Shown: positions 33,221 through 46,370 of the stretch, one piece after another
How positions within the stretch are numbered: the first letter of the stretch is position 1
Layout: the number at the start of each line of letters is the position of its first letter
Origin: Gyromitra esculenta
Taxonomy: Eukaryota > Ascomycota > Pezizomycetes > Pezizales > Discinaceae
Assembly: GCA_038503075.1 (NCBI GenBank)
Contig: JBCAML010000012.1
Span: 1,240,001-1,304,000, forward strand
Direction: 5' to 3'
DNA: 64,000 nucleotides
Translations under genes and position numbers: made by a program
Notes under the pieces: model-generated
The model's input: the letters and a program-made list of their open reading frames with translations, nothing else
Told to the model about the DNA's origin: nothing
Database searches by the model: none

Positions 33221-33904
33221 ATGGCCGACGTACCTGAGCTTGTCTTCGACGAAGAGACTTTGCGTCTTGCCGAAGAGCTAATCGTTATAGACGAGGGGGA
33301 GCTTATTCTGTCACTCAAACCCTCGCCTGATGGTCGCCCGGTCTCGGAAGATCTAAACTGGTACACCGGTTCGCCTGTCGGGGTGCCTCGCGGACGGGGT
33401 ACTGAAGAGACCTACCGGGCTCAAGCACAACGGATCTTGAAGCTCTGTTGCCGTCACAATGGATGGAATCAGTCAATGGTAGATGATTTTTGCGCGAGAT
33501 TCAGGGACGAGGATGTGCAAAAGGTATTCCTTGAAGATCTGGAGAGTTTCCGGTGTCTTTTCGTCGACGAAGGTCCTCGGAATGCGGTAACGATTGCGAA
33601 GGAGTGGATTGCTGAGTGGCAAAGCGAGGTGGACAGACAAATTCATGGCAGAGGTGCTCACAGTGACTATTGGGGCACTGGGGAGCCGTTCGAGCGAAAT
33701 GTGCAAAGACTCTTGAACTGCCTTCAACATGACCGTACATGTAGAGAGCTTCAGGAAGAAATGAGGAATAATAGAATTGAATGGGTAAGATTTAAGGCAA
33801 TCATGGATGGTGCTCTAAGAAGGGAGTTAATATCTTCTTTATCAACAAACATTCACATGAATGAACCTGCCTTAAATATAGAGCACCCAGGCCCACGGTT
33901 TTAG
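33221..33904 (+). CDS. hypothetical soluble protein (227 aa)
   Basis: A single frame from ATG 33221 encodes 227 residues. The N-terminus is acidic (MADVPELVFDEETLRLAEEL), a Gly/Arg/Pro loop follows, and then a helical C-terminal two-thirds with many Trp, Arg and Glu (ILKLCCRHNGWNQSMVDDFC, VTIAKEWIAEWQSEVDRQI). It has no signal peptide or membrane segment. The TATA box, the C/A-rich leader before the ATG and the even amino-acid usage support a real expressed gene. I recognise no family or catalytic motif. The minus-strand frames at 33473-33740 are shadows. Confidence 0.6.
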   Translation: MADVPELVFDEETLRLAEELIVIDEGELILSLKPSPDGRPVSEDLNWYTGSPVGVPRGRGTEETYRAQAQRILKLCCRHNGWNQSMVDDFCARFRDEDVQKVFLEDLESFRCLFVDEGPRNAVTIAKEWIAEWQSEVDRQIHGRGAHSDYWGTGEPFERNVQRLLNCLQHDRTCRELQEEMRNNRIEWVRFKAIMDGALRRELISSLSTNIHMNEPALNIEHPGPRF

Positions 33905-35182
33905 GCGATCATTAATATGAGCAGTTTAGTTTATTATGTCGGCTGAGTTGCAATAGATAGATACTGATCTTTCAATGTTTTTGTACAATACCCAGGAAAA
34001 TAAAATAATCTTCTCGTTAGTTTTGCTTGCTTCATAGTGATAATAAAAACCAATATCCCACGACGACATCTGTCTTCGAGAGTATTTTCGTATTTACAGT
34101 TGATCAGGGCGTGAGCAATTGCAAAAGTGAAAAGCGTCTTAATACGATATCAATTAGACATCTCTTTAAAGATAGAAATTAGTGAAACCTAGGCACCTGT
34201 GGGAGTGGGCGGAAATATACCTTTGCAGAATCACGCACACCAAATTGTATTTACTAACTCATGACTTTGTTATAGAATCAATAGAGATGGAGTGTTAATC
34301 GGTGCATGGAGTGCGAGAGCACATTAGTGGAAAGATATATTTGCGACTGTCTTACAACAAGAGTAAATACATGTGGTTCTTAGGTATTTGCTACCAGATC
34401 AAGGAAATCTCACGGTACAACTCGATCAGAGAAATATTTGAACTATAGATTAGCAAGCAGTAATGAATAACTATTATATTCTTATCAATATTCAAGTGTT
34501 AGCGCATCTATCTTTCCTGTTAGACTTTGCCTCTACGATCCTCTGCGTTGCTTGAGGGTTTGGACTAAGTCTAAGTCCCTAATAAATCCAATTTCTAGGT
34601 GTCTTTAACCATTATTCGTAACCCTAACCCATATCAAAACACGTAAAGTACAACCATCCGTATCAAGAATAGTTCTAGAATTGAGTGTTGGGTTAAATGG
34701 GTGGAAGAAATCGAAAAAATATGTGTAATATTGTTCGAAAAGAATGTTATCGACAGCTCAAGCAAAGTTAATCGGTTAGAAGAGATTGGTCAAGTGCATC
34801 GCTAAGAGTAGAATATCCCTAGGGAGTATTTCTGTAACTTCAGAATAGCTTTCATGCCCCATGGATTCAATATTCTGGAAACTGCCTTAAAACCGAGGGC
34901 TCACAATCTATAAAGGGATAATGAAAACTCCCCAAACTCTATCCATGCCTTAGGTAACTCTATCTTCTGCCTTCTTTGGTAGTCTATAAATTGGGCCCCT
35001 CCGGCTATTTTGGTAGCAAACTAAAAGAATTATGGTTATAGTTTGCGGACTAAACTTATTTTACTAGAGGAGTGGCTTGGTAATGTGAGTTTTTTTTAAG
35101 GTTGGTATGGCTGAAGCAACCCTAAATAAATTTATACTGGAAGATCACTGAATCTTATGTTAAGGGTTAGTTAGAGTGTACT
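33905..35182. other. intergenic, nothing recognised
   Basis: A/T-rich sequence without a protein-like frame or repeat that I can support. Confidence 0.4.
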
Positions 35183-36719
35183 TTACTTAAAATTTATCTT
35201 ATACCACTTTTTGCATAGTTCTTTTCCTGTCCTAGCTACCTTAAACTTTTCTACGAAGGCCTCAGCAACTCGACTCCAGTCGATTCTTCCGTCCGACTTT
35301 TGCAACTTCGGAACCGTATTTATCAACCATCTACCATGATCTTCATTATACTTGAAGGGGCTACTACGACCGACCCGAGGTATTGGATTAGTGCGGCCCC
35401 AGATTTTAGCACATTTCTGGCGTACGGCCGCGGCTGAGCGTGTTTCTTTGAATTTCGAATTGAAGCGTTGAGCGAGATCTCTAAACCCACCGTGCGTCCA
35501 TCCAGGTTGTGACGGATCGTGAGCCCGGAGCCAATCGGTTTCAGTAGGACTATAGTGCCCAGACCCCGCTCGAGTAATTGGGGCATGCGCTGTATCCCCG
35601 CTCGTGGCTGGTGTACTATTTCCTCGATCGTGGTCATCTTTCTTCTCACCTAGCGTACTATCACTATTTGAGGTGTGAGAGACAGTCGTAGCCTCGCCCA
35701 TTTCTGTATGATGCGAGTGAGGCTTATATTGATTCCGAGGGTCACTGGTGGAAGGTTTCCCAGTACCCGCATCGTGTATATTATTCTCTGTCAACACGTC
35801 CGTCGATGGGGAAGTGGCTGGAATCGTTCGCATCTGATAGTCATAGTCAGGCGATTTGGCACGATCTGGAACATCATCCGGGCCGGTTGGTTCTATGACG
35901 GCCAAAACTTCGCCTAGCGATAGGCTTAGTGAAAAACGAGCGTTGAAAGCTCCAGTTGCTTGGCTCCACGAGATCGAGCTGGTTCTAGATAGACTCCCGG
36001 AAATGTAACCTGAAAGCCACAGTTTTTGCATCATGTTCCCCACATGATTTTCGGCTGCTGGGCTGCGGTGTGGGCTGTAACTAACTCTGGGTGGCATTGG
36101 TCTAGAAATGGGCTGTTTCTTTGCAGCGCTAAATGGATTTGGGAATCGCCGTAGATTTGAACCTCGTTGTTTGAGTTGGTCTGGTTTGCCGCTTACGGTC
36201 TCTGCGAGTTTTTGGTTCGTGTTCGTCGTGGGATGGAGAGTTTGCTGGGCTAGTGGAGATTGCAGCCTTTCTCGCCGTCGTAGTTTCGCAAAGCATATGG
36301 TTGAATAATGTAGCTTAATCGGTAGCGGTACGCTTCTAGATAAGCCCTTCGTCTTATCGGAAGTGCTCTCATTGGAGTTTTGTTTCAATATCTGTGGAGC
36401 GGAGGCTATAAGGGGGATCCCCGGGGATTTTGGAATGTTCTTGCCTGCTAAGGCATTCGAATCAGTCCACCGATGTAACACAACATTTATTTTTATCCAG
36501 AGTCTTACCGTTGTGAGCGTGTGGGTGAGGTATTATCGATGCCCCACTCTGATCTGAGTTCATTGTCTCAGCAACGGGGAGGCCACGGCGTAGATTTTGG
36601 CCGTTTTGCGACTGGAGAAGCCGCATATTCGTCCATTGAGGGAATCTCCTCATTATAGAAGGGAGATATACCGATGGTGTCTTAAAGGCCCAGCTGGATG
36701 GACGGTGGCTGTCCCCCAA
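35183..36719 (-). CDS. protein with two C-terminal SANT/Myb-like domains, two exons (490 aa)
   Basis: Exon 1 (36719-36509) and exon 2 (36444-35183) join in phase over a 64-nt intron (GTAAGA…TTAGCAG). This gives 490 residues; without the intron the frame would start at 36481. The first 320 residues are Ser/Pro/Thr-rich and probably disordered. Two tandem Trp-containing helical domains follow: about residues 373-430 (YSPTETDWLRAHDPSQPGW…AAVRQKCAKIWG) and 440-490 (YNEDHGRWLINTVPKL…ELCKKWYKINFK). Their spacing of aromatic residues fits SANT/Myb-like helix-turn-helix folds that bind DNA or histone tails. It is likely a nuclear transcription or chromatin factor. Related but distinct single SANT-like domains occur in the 49-57 kb cluster. 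Confidence 0.7.
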
Positions 36720-37281
36720 GCCGTGGTGATTCTGCTTCGGGTTTGGTATGCAGTGATAACGCTGCTGAGAGTCGGGTATTGCCTGCTATTTGTAAAAATT
36801 CTCATAGAAACGTTGTGACGGCGGACAGGGGTCTGGGCTTGGCAAGGACTATCTATTGAGAGTGTGTGTACTGTGTACGGCAGCCTGCGGCAACGGATCC
36901 GCCGTAATTCAGAAAACCAAGCCTCGAGAACACCCCCCGAGAATTCCCCCCCATAACCACTAGTAGAGTTGGGGCGTGCTTGTGGCCAATTTATATAGTC
37001 ACCCTTGGTATTTCAGTGACCTCGAGAAGCCATTTATGGCCCAAGTAATGTGGGTAACGGCTGATAGTTAGTGAATAGCCCTAACCCTACAAATAAGGTA
37101 TTGCCCAGGAAAAAATTTAATCAGCGGGTGCATCGCTTCAGGGTTGAGATGTGATATATACAGTCGTGCCTGCTAGTAAACGTAGTGCGTATACTACTAC
37201 AGCTACTTCATTGACTGACTGCCTCATTTAGGCTACCTGATGGCTCTTAAACTAACTACTTCATGTGGAATAAATTAACAA

Positions 37282-37584
37282 TTAGTGCATGTGCTCCGGG
37301 TGTAAAAGAAAGTCTGTCACTAGATAACGGTGTTGGTTTTGGTTCCCCTCTTCACGCTCAACATTCTGATGCTCTTCTTTTGCTGGGTAAAATTTAATTC
37401 TCTCTACAGTTAATCGCCCTATAAGGGTTCCCTCCGGGCGAAAATCCATACCCTTTAGAACAGTTACCCTTATAGGAAAATCGAGTGACTTATTATGAAG
37501 CGTGTGAATTACTGCAAATCGGCGTTCACTGGCATGGAGTTTCTTTTGCAGTTCAAATAAACTCATCTTTCCTAGATACTCCAC
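37282..37584 (-). CDS. possible small hypothetical protein (100 aa)
   Basis: A minus-strand frame from ATG 37584 encodes 100 residues with believable composition: a charged helix (KMSLFELQKKLHASERRF), then strand-like Val/Ile/Lys segments (IRVTVLKGMDFRPEGTLIGRL), then a Glu/Gln-rich tail. A Met at position 7 is an alternative start. No TATA box or intron supports it and it lies in a gene-poor, repeat-containing region. It could be a remnant of a mobile element, because an inverted copy of part of its sequence (37403-37430) occurs at 37819-37848. Confidence 0.3.
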   Translation of the reverse strand: MEYLGKMSLFELQKKLHASERRFAVIHTLHNKSLDFPIRVTVLKGMDFRPEGTLIGRLTVERIKFYPAKEEHQNVEREEGNQNQHRYLVTDFLLHPEHMH

Positions 37585-37848
37585 TGTTTTAGATGAATTT
37601 ATGTATGTGGATGGTGAGAATAGCTTTCAAGTTTGGCTAATTTGCGACCGATCCTTGACCCAGTATTTTGAATAACCCCTATCACAAAAATAACCCTAAT
37701 CCTACACTAGCTATAAGGGTATACTATAAATACACTAAGGGTATTCTTATAAAGTGATACCTTTATTTTACCATACAAAATAGCTTGGGGCTGCTAGCTA
37801 TACCCTTACAAGTCGAACCCTTATAGGGCGATTGAACTGTAGCGTCTC
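37403..37848. repeat. inverted-repeat pair about 390 bp apart
   Basis: A segment around CGCCCTATAAGGG at 37403-37430 recurs in reverse complement at 37819-37848 with about one base difference over ~27 bp. The interval is A/T-rich and holds CCCTAA-like motifs. It may be the remains of a small non-autonomous element. Confidence 0.5.
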
Positions 37849-37849
37849 T

Positions 37850-40800
37850 CGAATCACCCCTGATATACAGGAAACCATAGTGCCAGGGATGTTGCTGCTG
37901 CATTATGTTGTATTATTGGAATATTACTTTGATCAACCGCGTACGATATGAGAAATTTGAATCGTGGCTTTACGAGAAAACGCAGCAAGAGTTATCAAAA
38001 TTTCACAACATGTAACCAATGCCTAGTATGATTCCAAAGATAATAGGAAAGAAATAGAAGTAGCACGCATGGTAAAGGGAAATAGTCTTCTGTAAGGCTC
38101 AAGGGGGTGGGAGATTCCAGTCAGCTAAATTTAAGACTGCTGATTGGCTTTTGGGTTCTTCTTGAGATCTTACTCTCTACAATCTCTAATATGGATTAGC
38201 TGTTGATGTTTTCAGTATTGACCGAGGTTGAGACTGAAAATAAGTTTGGGTCTCTCGTAGATTGAATTGGAAATTCTCTAAGTAACTTTCCTAAGTACCG
38301 TGTTGTTGGTGGATCGTTGTTTGATTTGAGGCAGTTTTCAGGTTAGGGTTTCGGGAAGTATTATAACTAATGAGCAATCTTTATCGATTTGTGTGGGAGA
38401 AGAAAATAGAAAACTAACTAGATTTTCTAACGAAAAGGGTAATTGAATGACTCTGTATAGTGAGGCGCACACATCAACTGTATCGATTGTAGTTTCTATT
38501 CTAATTTTGGCTCTGCCGGGAGCGACTCATCCATGCAGAGAATAAACGTACTTTTTGGTCTGGAAAGCCCTGGGGATTTACGAGGCGAGTACCGCTGCTA
38601 GATATTTTGAATATATCGATCGGAGATAGGTACTGTGGGTGGTTGCCGATAGGGGTCGAAGCTGTGTGAATATAGTTGTTTCTTAGGCTGCTGGCAGCGA
38701 GAATGCAATATGTCGTCTAGGGTAATAGAGATTAGAGTTGCAGGGAATGCCGAATCATTGAATTCTGCTTTATTTCCACTAGGGATTCGAGTTATCGGGT
38801 GCCTTTATTAAATTCATGATCTGGACTCGCAAAACTGCGCGAAGAATACTTTAAATCTAGGTAACTCACTGATTTCTTCATTTATGACCTAGCGCCAAAT
38901 GCGGTATCTCATGCCTGGATGCAAGAGGAGATCCCATGCATATGCGGGGAGCATTGGTAAACCTGATTACTTCAACGAATACTGCACTTAGATTAGCTTT
39001 GAATAGGATTTTTGCTACGGAAAGTAGTAGGCTTAGAACAGAGCTAGCTTCTCGAATAATCCCCTTATATAGCTTAGTGACTGCGGTGCGCGTGAGCTCC
39101 ATGGCCCATCCAGTAGGTGTTGGGAGCGAGCCTAGTACAAGGCTTCTGCAGAGAAAGCAGAGGCAAGAAAATATCTTCAGTGTCTCGGTGATCTCTACAG
39201 GCTTCTTCGACTGTGTCGGGGCGTGCAGGTGAGTATCTGGAGGCAAACGTACCATTCAGGAACAGCGTAGATTATCTGAGGTGAGCGTCAGTGAGGATTT
39301 TGGATTTGTAGCTCCTCTAGATCAGTACTTGAATCATCTCTGAATGTGATCGGCTCGTAGATAGCATTTTGATATCCGTGGATTATGTTAAGAATGTGAA
39401 CAGCTCGTCGATAGCATTTTGATATCCGTGAATTAGGTTAGGAATGACCAAGGATGCTCTAATGCAGTTACTGATTGAATTCGTTTATTCATCTGGCCCC
39501 GCATCTTCGTAAGAAGCATATGCATTCCCACCTTTAGTTGAAGTGTAATCTTGTGTTTGTCTCTGATCGTTCTTATGGGTGTCTATGCACCAATTGTTAG
39601 TGAATAACACTGTCTTTCGTGTAGGTAGAGAATGAAGGAGAGGTGAATAAGAGTAGCAACGGCCAGTGTTGTAGCGTGTTTTGACACACAGCCTGAATGG
39701 TAATCAGGAAGGCGTAAAATGACATTCTTAATGATCAATGAACCACAGTTATGTTCTGTGGCTCGTTTTTTCTCGTTTTTCCTATTTCTTGGATACTGGC
39801 TCCATTGGACTGCTTGATATGTGGTGAGGGACTTCTCGGTGACCGCCAGTTCGAGATTTTGGAGGATATTAAATGTGCCTGGGTTAGTATCGATGGGCTG
39901 CGTGGAACTACCCAGCTGTATGTCACTACTAGCATTTTTTTAGCGTATGAATCGCTGATGCGTGTGTAATAGACAACCTTATACATGAAGCCAATATCTG
40001 AAGAAGGCCTGTTAGACCCGTATGAATTCCTGAGGATTTAGGGCCGGTACTCAAATGAATTGGTAGATGGTCTTGGATTTATATTTTCTGATGTGCTTCT
40101 TTGTTGTAATGTGTTTGCTAGATCATTCGTGTCAGTATCGGGTTAACCGACGTGCAAGTGGGAGAGCTATGTGGAATGCCAAAGTTCATAAAAGACTCGT
40201 GGGAAAATACAAAGTAGAATAACTTTTCAAGAGAACAGAAGCTCCGATCACCCCGTCAACATGACAGATATATTGCAATCTGTAGCCGGTAAAATAGTTG
40301 GTCCTAGATATTCTTTAAATCAGCCTCTTCCTCGGCCTGTGAGTAACCTTTTAGTTTGCGAAAGCGACATTCCGTGAGAATAATCTGTTCCCAAAGCTTA
40401 TAACTCAAAGGGGTTTACCTATTCGACATTAGATAATTGTGTTACCGTCCGGACAAGGGTGTGATATATTCAAATGCCGGTAGTTGATAAGTGAGATCGG
40501 TTGAATGCTAAATAGTGAGCTTGGCCTGTTGCTTTTATTGAACGCATATCCGCGGTCTTGGCAGTGCTATTTTCCGTTCACGGTCGGTGGTCGAGGTGGA
40601 ATACAGGTACGGAAGTAGATGAATTGAGAATAACTAAAACGATTGCAGACGATATTTATTAATGATCAGTTGCCCGAGTCCCTATTGCCTCAACCGTTCG
40701 TCGGAGTACCTAGCCAATCGCGGCACCGCGAAAGAAGATACAAAGGAGAATGAAAGAATAAGGAGCATGACTGATACTGCTCTTAGTCTTGGCGTTTATA

Positions 40801-43800
40801 AAACCGGATGGAGCTGTCGGGCTTCAATTCAAATCCATTTGATACCTAGGTTTCCAAGGTGTCTCTCCTCGGGGCGCTTCTGCCGTACGAATATATATGG
40901 CGCGGGGGTAGCGGCGTGCAATAGCCTTGACATTGAGTATTATTGGCATCTAAAACTATCCTATTTAAAGAACAAAGGAATCAGCAGAACGGACTATTAC
41001 CATATCATACTAAAGTTAAGATCATGTGTATATCGGCGAATTTGGATAATGGGGAGAAGGCCTCCGTATGATTGAGGTTTACGGATATGAATATATTCTT
41101 ATAGAGACATCGGTTTTTCTGTAAGAGCGAACCGGAGTCTAGAATTTAACCATCAAATTAGTAGAACTCTGATATTTCCTTGGGTAAATGTTTAATGGTC
41201 TCCTGAGATATTGGTACTTACAAGATATGGTGCCCGTGTGAATATTTAGCCTGAAATTTCTGGTTAGCAGGATTACCTGTTACTATAATAGTAGGGCTGT
41301 CATCAGTTTCTCCGGAGAACCGGTATTGCAGTCCTTTGTTGTTGGGAAAGGGTTTTCGTGTCAATGCAAAGTGGCAGATAATCATATTAGATAGTAGCCA
41401 TTAACACATCAGAGGGTTCAGATATCGGATTTGCGAGCCATGGCTATGTACTACTGCTCGCCCCGTATTTCGTAACGATGGCACGTATCGCCTCTTCCGA
41501 CTGCTGGCTGTTGAATATCACATTATCCGGAATCATACCTAAAATTATTCGAATTAGTTATAGTCATTGAAAAGGGTAAAAATACTAGTTGATACTGTCA
41601 TAGAGTAACTCTGCGGTCCACTGTCAAATGTTTCCTTGTGGCAGTGGACTATCCTTCAACTATAGAATCTGGTATGTGTTTTTTCCGCGAATAAACGCGA
41701 CAAACCAGAAGTTCTATCGTGTCCTGTGGTGAGTGCGTGGTACTATCTAGGGCGTGCAAATTTCTCTCCAGTGTGAGAGCGTCAATAAACGGTAGAATGG
41801 GTTAGCACCACCGCCAACAAGTAAAACTAAATTCCGCGAACTGTTCCAGTGTGCACCAGCATGAGGGAAAGGGACATAAGAAATAATTTGGTCTTCTGAC
41901 CTGCGAGGCGTATCGAATTTATCCCCTACTACTCTTTATTCCTAGAATACCGTCGGCGGATAAGATTTATTTATCGACCCTGAAGTAGCCACACAGATAA
42001 ATGCGTCACGTTGCTCACATTATGTCGTGTAAAGTTTGTAGTCAGTGGTCAAAGTGTTTGCCGCATGTCCCCGTTTAGAGAAATAAACTGTAACCTAGAT
42101 GATCTTTAATATCAGCGTTCATTAGGGACGTGGAATTGATATGCTTGGTATAGATTTGATATCAAATGTGGCTTCCAGTTGACTCTTATTAGCTCAAATC
42201 AGGACTAGGTATGGGAGGTCGGGAATGGCTGGCGCCGTGAAAAGGCAATCGAAGACCTGTTCACTGAATGTTCTGTTGGTACTTGTATCGCGACGGTTGA
42301 ATGTTATATTTCATTAACTCGCTCGGGCGACCTATCACTCGTGTCGAATGGCGTCATTGCCGTCTTAGAATTGAGTTCTAGGTGAGGTTTCCTTTCAAAT
42401 ATATAGTAGCCTGTGTGGTGTTGAAAATGTTATCGTTGGTTAATATTACATTCCAAGTGATTATGGGAAAGGAGTATGGTAAGAAAAGCTTTTAAATGAG
42501 AAATGGTAAAACTGGTCTCTAGGCCAGGGCTGTGATACTGATCAGTAGTAGATGTACGAGAGCTACGACGATTACACGAACTAGTTGTATATTCGAATCG
42601 GGTAATTAGTGGGCTTGACCGTTAAAGCTTCATGTGTAAGTTTGCGATATGTTGCAAATGTCGGTTTTCTCCTTTCCAGATTCTAGATGTTAATGCCGAC
42701 AAAAACGGTGAGATTTTTAAGAAGGAGGGGAATGGGTAGAGTGGAAAGGTCTGATTCCCTATAACTTGGCGAGACCAATAACATTTGATTTAGTCTGGAA
42801 GATGGAAAGTGGATGTTTTCTTTGGCGGAACAGTTTGTGATGTCCGGATTGCGAGGAGAAGAGCGGCTGCTGCGGGGTGCAATTTTGGCTGGAAATGCTA
42901 GCGCTGATTTTAGAGCGCTAAGAGACATTGCAGCCTGTCAGCTTCAGGCGCTAGAAATATTTTTTTGCTATGCTAGATATGAATGTTCTCCTCAACATTA
43001 ACTCTGGAGTATTCTACCAAAAATCATTCCATTGCTTACCGCGGTTAACCGCAAATTTTAACTTTAATTTATTGGACATAGTCCCCACATCATCTAACGT
43101 AGTGGAGGTTTGTCAGAATGATTTTTATGAAGAGGAATTAGAGACATCTAGTTGAGCATGTTTGGATGTTTATCGTTTTTTTATTAATATATTCACCACA
43201 GCAAGAGAGTATGCAATTTAAGAGACAGATGCTATTTAATGACTTATTTAACACACATAATGAATACTCGTCAAGAACAATGGTGCATGTATCAGTACCA
43301 CGTTGGCAAACTACTTGGTGAATTCGAAGTGAGAGTTTGCTCTCGTAGAGCTTATCCCTTATTCGAACTGGGAGAATGGCTCGAATGCCTTGCCATTAAT
43401 TACGCAGCCCTTCTACCACCTTTGGCCTTCGCTCGCAATGCCTCCGAATGCCTCCTCTATTTGAGGAGCGCCAATGCATTGATGAGCTCTGTTGCGTTGG
43501 TTAAAGCGAACCATTCGCTGGAACGGGGACGTATCCTCCTATGGGGCGGTCGGCCGACACGATTACATCTGGTTGTCTAGAGAACACTTACGTTGAACTC
43601 GACACATGGGGTGGAGAGAAACAAAACGACTACAAAACTTTCGGTGGTGGGTATGGAGGGACATGCACCTTATATTCAGCTGTTGGAACGGTGAACAATA
43701 ATTTAGTGAGCTGGCTGGTATAATCTAGCCTTGTATTGGAAACAAGGCCTAGAGAATTGGGAACTCCAATTTCTGCGCTCCAAGTTCAATTTGAACCCAC

Positions 43801-45113
43801 AAATGGGTGTTGTTCCTCCATGCTATTGAAGGTGGATCGTCCGTTTTTAGACCGGTAAGGCCCTGTTGCCTAGGGTATTAAGAATTTAGCTCTTGTTCGT
43901 AGGAATGTTAGATTTATGCAAGGGCTATCGTGGAAGAAGCAGAGAAATGGGTTGAGAGGTGGGGTACCTCGTAAGAATTCGATTTATCACAGCAATAAGC
44001 GCAGGCGTAATACCACCTGATTTTGGTTCTGTAGGTCTTGTTAGCGCGCAGGAGTGATGATATACCGGATTGGGAGTAGTTGCCAAACCAACCATTTAAC
44101 TACAGACCTCTCATCCTTTGCGCTTTGCGCAACTGAATTTATAAGCACAGGGATATGGAAGAAGTATTGGGGCAAGCCGATAGGGGATCAGTATACGATA
44201 CCTTTATCATGAATTGGCTCTTTGAGCCAATCCCATAGGAACAGTGGCTGCTCCCTTGCTTGAAAGAGTCGGGAGCAGCGACACCCAACAAGTGAGCGAT
44301 ATCTGAGTACTCCTTGGCTTTCGTAGTACAAGAAGCCGCTAAACATAAACCATTAGCGAATAAATCTTAGGCAAAGTACTAACTATTGAATGTAACATAC
44401 CGAAAGGAATAAAGGGATGCAAAAACACCTGGACTAGGTGCGAGATATGGAAATAGCAATACGCCTCATTGCGCTAAGGCGTATGAACTATCAATCCCAT
44501 ATCAACCAGCCACCAGGAGGGCCCGGGCGCGCCCCACCAAAACCGCCCAGAACCGACGCACCCAGCACCCCCACCGCCACGTTCAACTGACTGAGCTTGT
44601 GTCAGTGTCAAACAGCATATCGGCGCCGATGTGGCTGTCTCAAGACCCGTATGGAGTTCTCCTTCGGCACCAGCAACGAAGCAACTGAGACAGCCACATG
44701 TTGTTGCAATTGGCGTATATCCCAAAATCGCTGAAATGCAACTGCTAAACGCCGAGCCAGCAGCGATTAGTACATTTGACAAACGTAGTACACTGTCGGA
44801 AACACACCAAAACAATACTGGCAACGGTCTAGTTTCCCTTAGGAGCAAAGCTCATCACGAAGGCCTGTCGCGTCAGAGGCAACTGTCCCTGCTGCTATGC
44901 CCACCCTCGCGCCTACTGTTGCGTCTACTACTGTCCCTGCAGTGCAGCGTTGACAGCAGGCAACAAGGCCAGGGTTGGGTATAGCTAGTTAGGCTGTCGA
45001 ATTACAGCAGAAAGCACTGCCGCAATATGGTGTGTTAGCAAAAATGATAGAAAGCACACTTATAAAATATTGGAAATCGTACCGCAGATTCACACGTAAC
45101 ATGCCTCATTTTC
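37850..45113. other. gene-poor region of about 7 kb
   Basis: No gene that I can defend. Frames at 38878-39255, 40662-41075 and 43239-43580 are open for about 100-137 codons but have no start context, introns, domains or promoter. 44474-44984 has open frames on both strands with Ser/Thr/Pro-rich composition and one good acceptor (TTTCCCTTAG ending 44843), possibly the end of an undetected plus-strand gene. A 50-bp tandem repeat is listed separately. Confidence 0.4.
39342..39441. repeat. tandem duplication, 2 x 50 bp
   Basis: 39342-39391 and 39392-39441 are near-identical head-to-tail copies that share ATAGCATTTTGATATCCGTG. A truncated third start (GAATG) follows. Confidence 0.8.
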
Positions 45114-45484
45114 TCAAAGTGCCGACATGACACTTAGTGCCATCCTCCTATCAAAAAGGTTAGCAATTGGCTTTTATTGGTTATAAGATGGTGGTAAAGT
45201 ATTTGCTGGGAAAAAGTTAGAAGAAACTTACCAAGAGGAATGCACACCCTGATTATTCAGGGAAGTATCAGCCTCGACAGGTTGGCTGTTGTAGAACAGC
45301 TTTTTGTACCGACTGTTAGAAATAAAATTTTGAATGAACTCATCCAACCGAAACTGGAGAAAGTCTGACGAACTGTCGGGCCCTGCATTGGTCCTGATGT
45401 TATAGTTGGGATTGAGACCAAATGCTTCGTGAATGAGCCCCGCAGCAGGGGCTGGCGAGTTGGCGGGGATGATTGTTGTTCGGC
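45114..45484 (-). CDS. possible 3' end of a spliced gene
   Basis: On the minus strand, a protein-like frame (…GLIHEAFGLNPNYNIRTNAG…FLQFRLDEFIQNFIS…) runs to a strong donor (GTAAGTTTC at 45231). An 84-nt intron with a TTGCTAACC branch and GATAG acceptor leads to a short last exon (45147-45114) ending …MALSVMSAL. Splice quality argues for a real gene. Upstream the frame meets a TGA near 45485 with no acceptor, so the 5' part is missing, frameshifted or lost. A competing frame at 45257-45574 looks less protein-like. Product unknown. Confidence 0.28.
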
Positions 45485-46370
45485 CGGGTCACAGCAGCAG
45501 CACTTCAACAAGCTAGTGGCATTGAAATAAATTCTAGAACATTCGGGTTTAGAAGACGTCAGCCTGTCGGTCACGGGGTCTCTAAAACGGCTGATTTTTC
45601 TCCTTGGCTATGGTGGATATAATCTATTCTTGGTTCGGAATGGAATAAAGACTTGGTCTGTAAATATGACTCGAACTACATATTATGTTAGATTTTTCTT
45701 TCTATACATCAGTAATCCTTTTATGGAGTTGAGGACGAGGACCTTTAAGTTTTTGGTATAAAGAGTCTCACAGTGTGATAATCAATGCTATCATACTACA
45801 TCTACATTCCTTAATGTAGGGGAGTTTTTAGAGGGTGCTGTGAGTTAAATTCATGACACAGCTTGAGACTTTGAATTGGCTTCGGAAGATTAGGGAGGGG
45901 CATTTCGCGGTCATTATGGTTACCCTAAATCAAACTTACAAACTTACAAACTAACAATCAATGCCCAATCAATTGGGATTATTAACAGCATGGCAAATAA
46001 TCACCTTGTTATAACTGAGGTTTTTTTTTCAACAGTATTTTCTGAGATATGATATGATCAAACATGAGCACCTCCAGTGATATCTGGTTGTTATTTACGA
46101 TGATAGTGGAAATGGATCATAGGCGAGAATGACTGAAGAAAGCGATTTCTTCTTGCTAGATTTGAATTCCGTTTACACATACAAAAGACATCTTGCAAAG
46201 GAATGCACCGCACGATGAAAACAAAGCCACCCAATTTCCGAATATGCGTGTTATATTCTCCAGCCTAGAATTGACCAAAAGTTACAGTATTCCTCAACCA
46301 ATAGGTTCCAATTCTTCAGCGATTAATTCCTGTACCCATATCTAGCCTGAGCCCACCCTCGCTTAGTTCT

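Noticed and set aside
40662..41075. 137-codon frame in the gene-poor middle
   Set aside because: Irregular composition with many Arg/Cys/Ser, no promoter and no splice signals; expected by chance in a region this long.
43239..43580. 113-codon frame
   Set aside because: Moderately protein-like, but no TATA box, intron or recognisable motif, and imperfect local repeats may explain the open frame.
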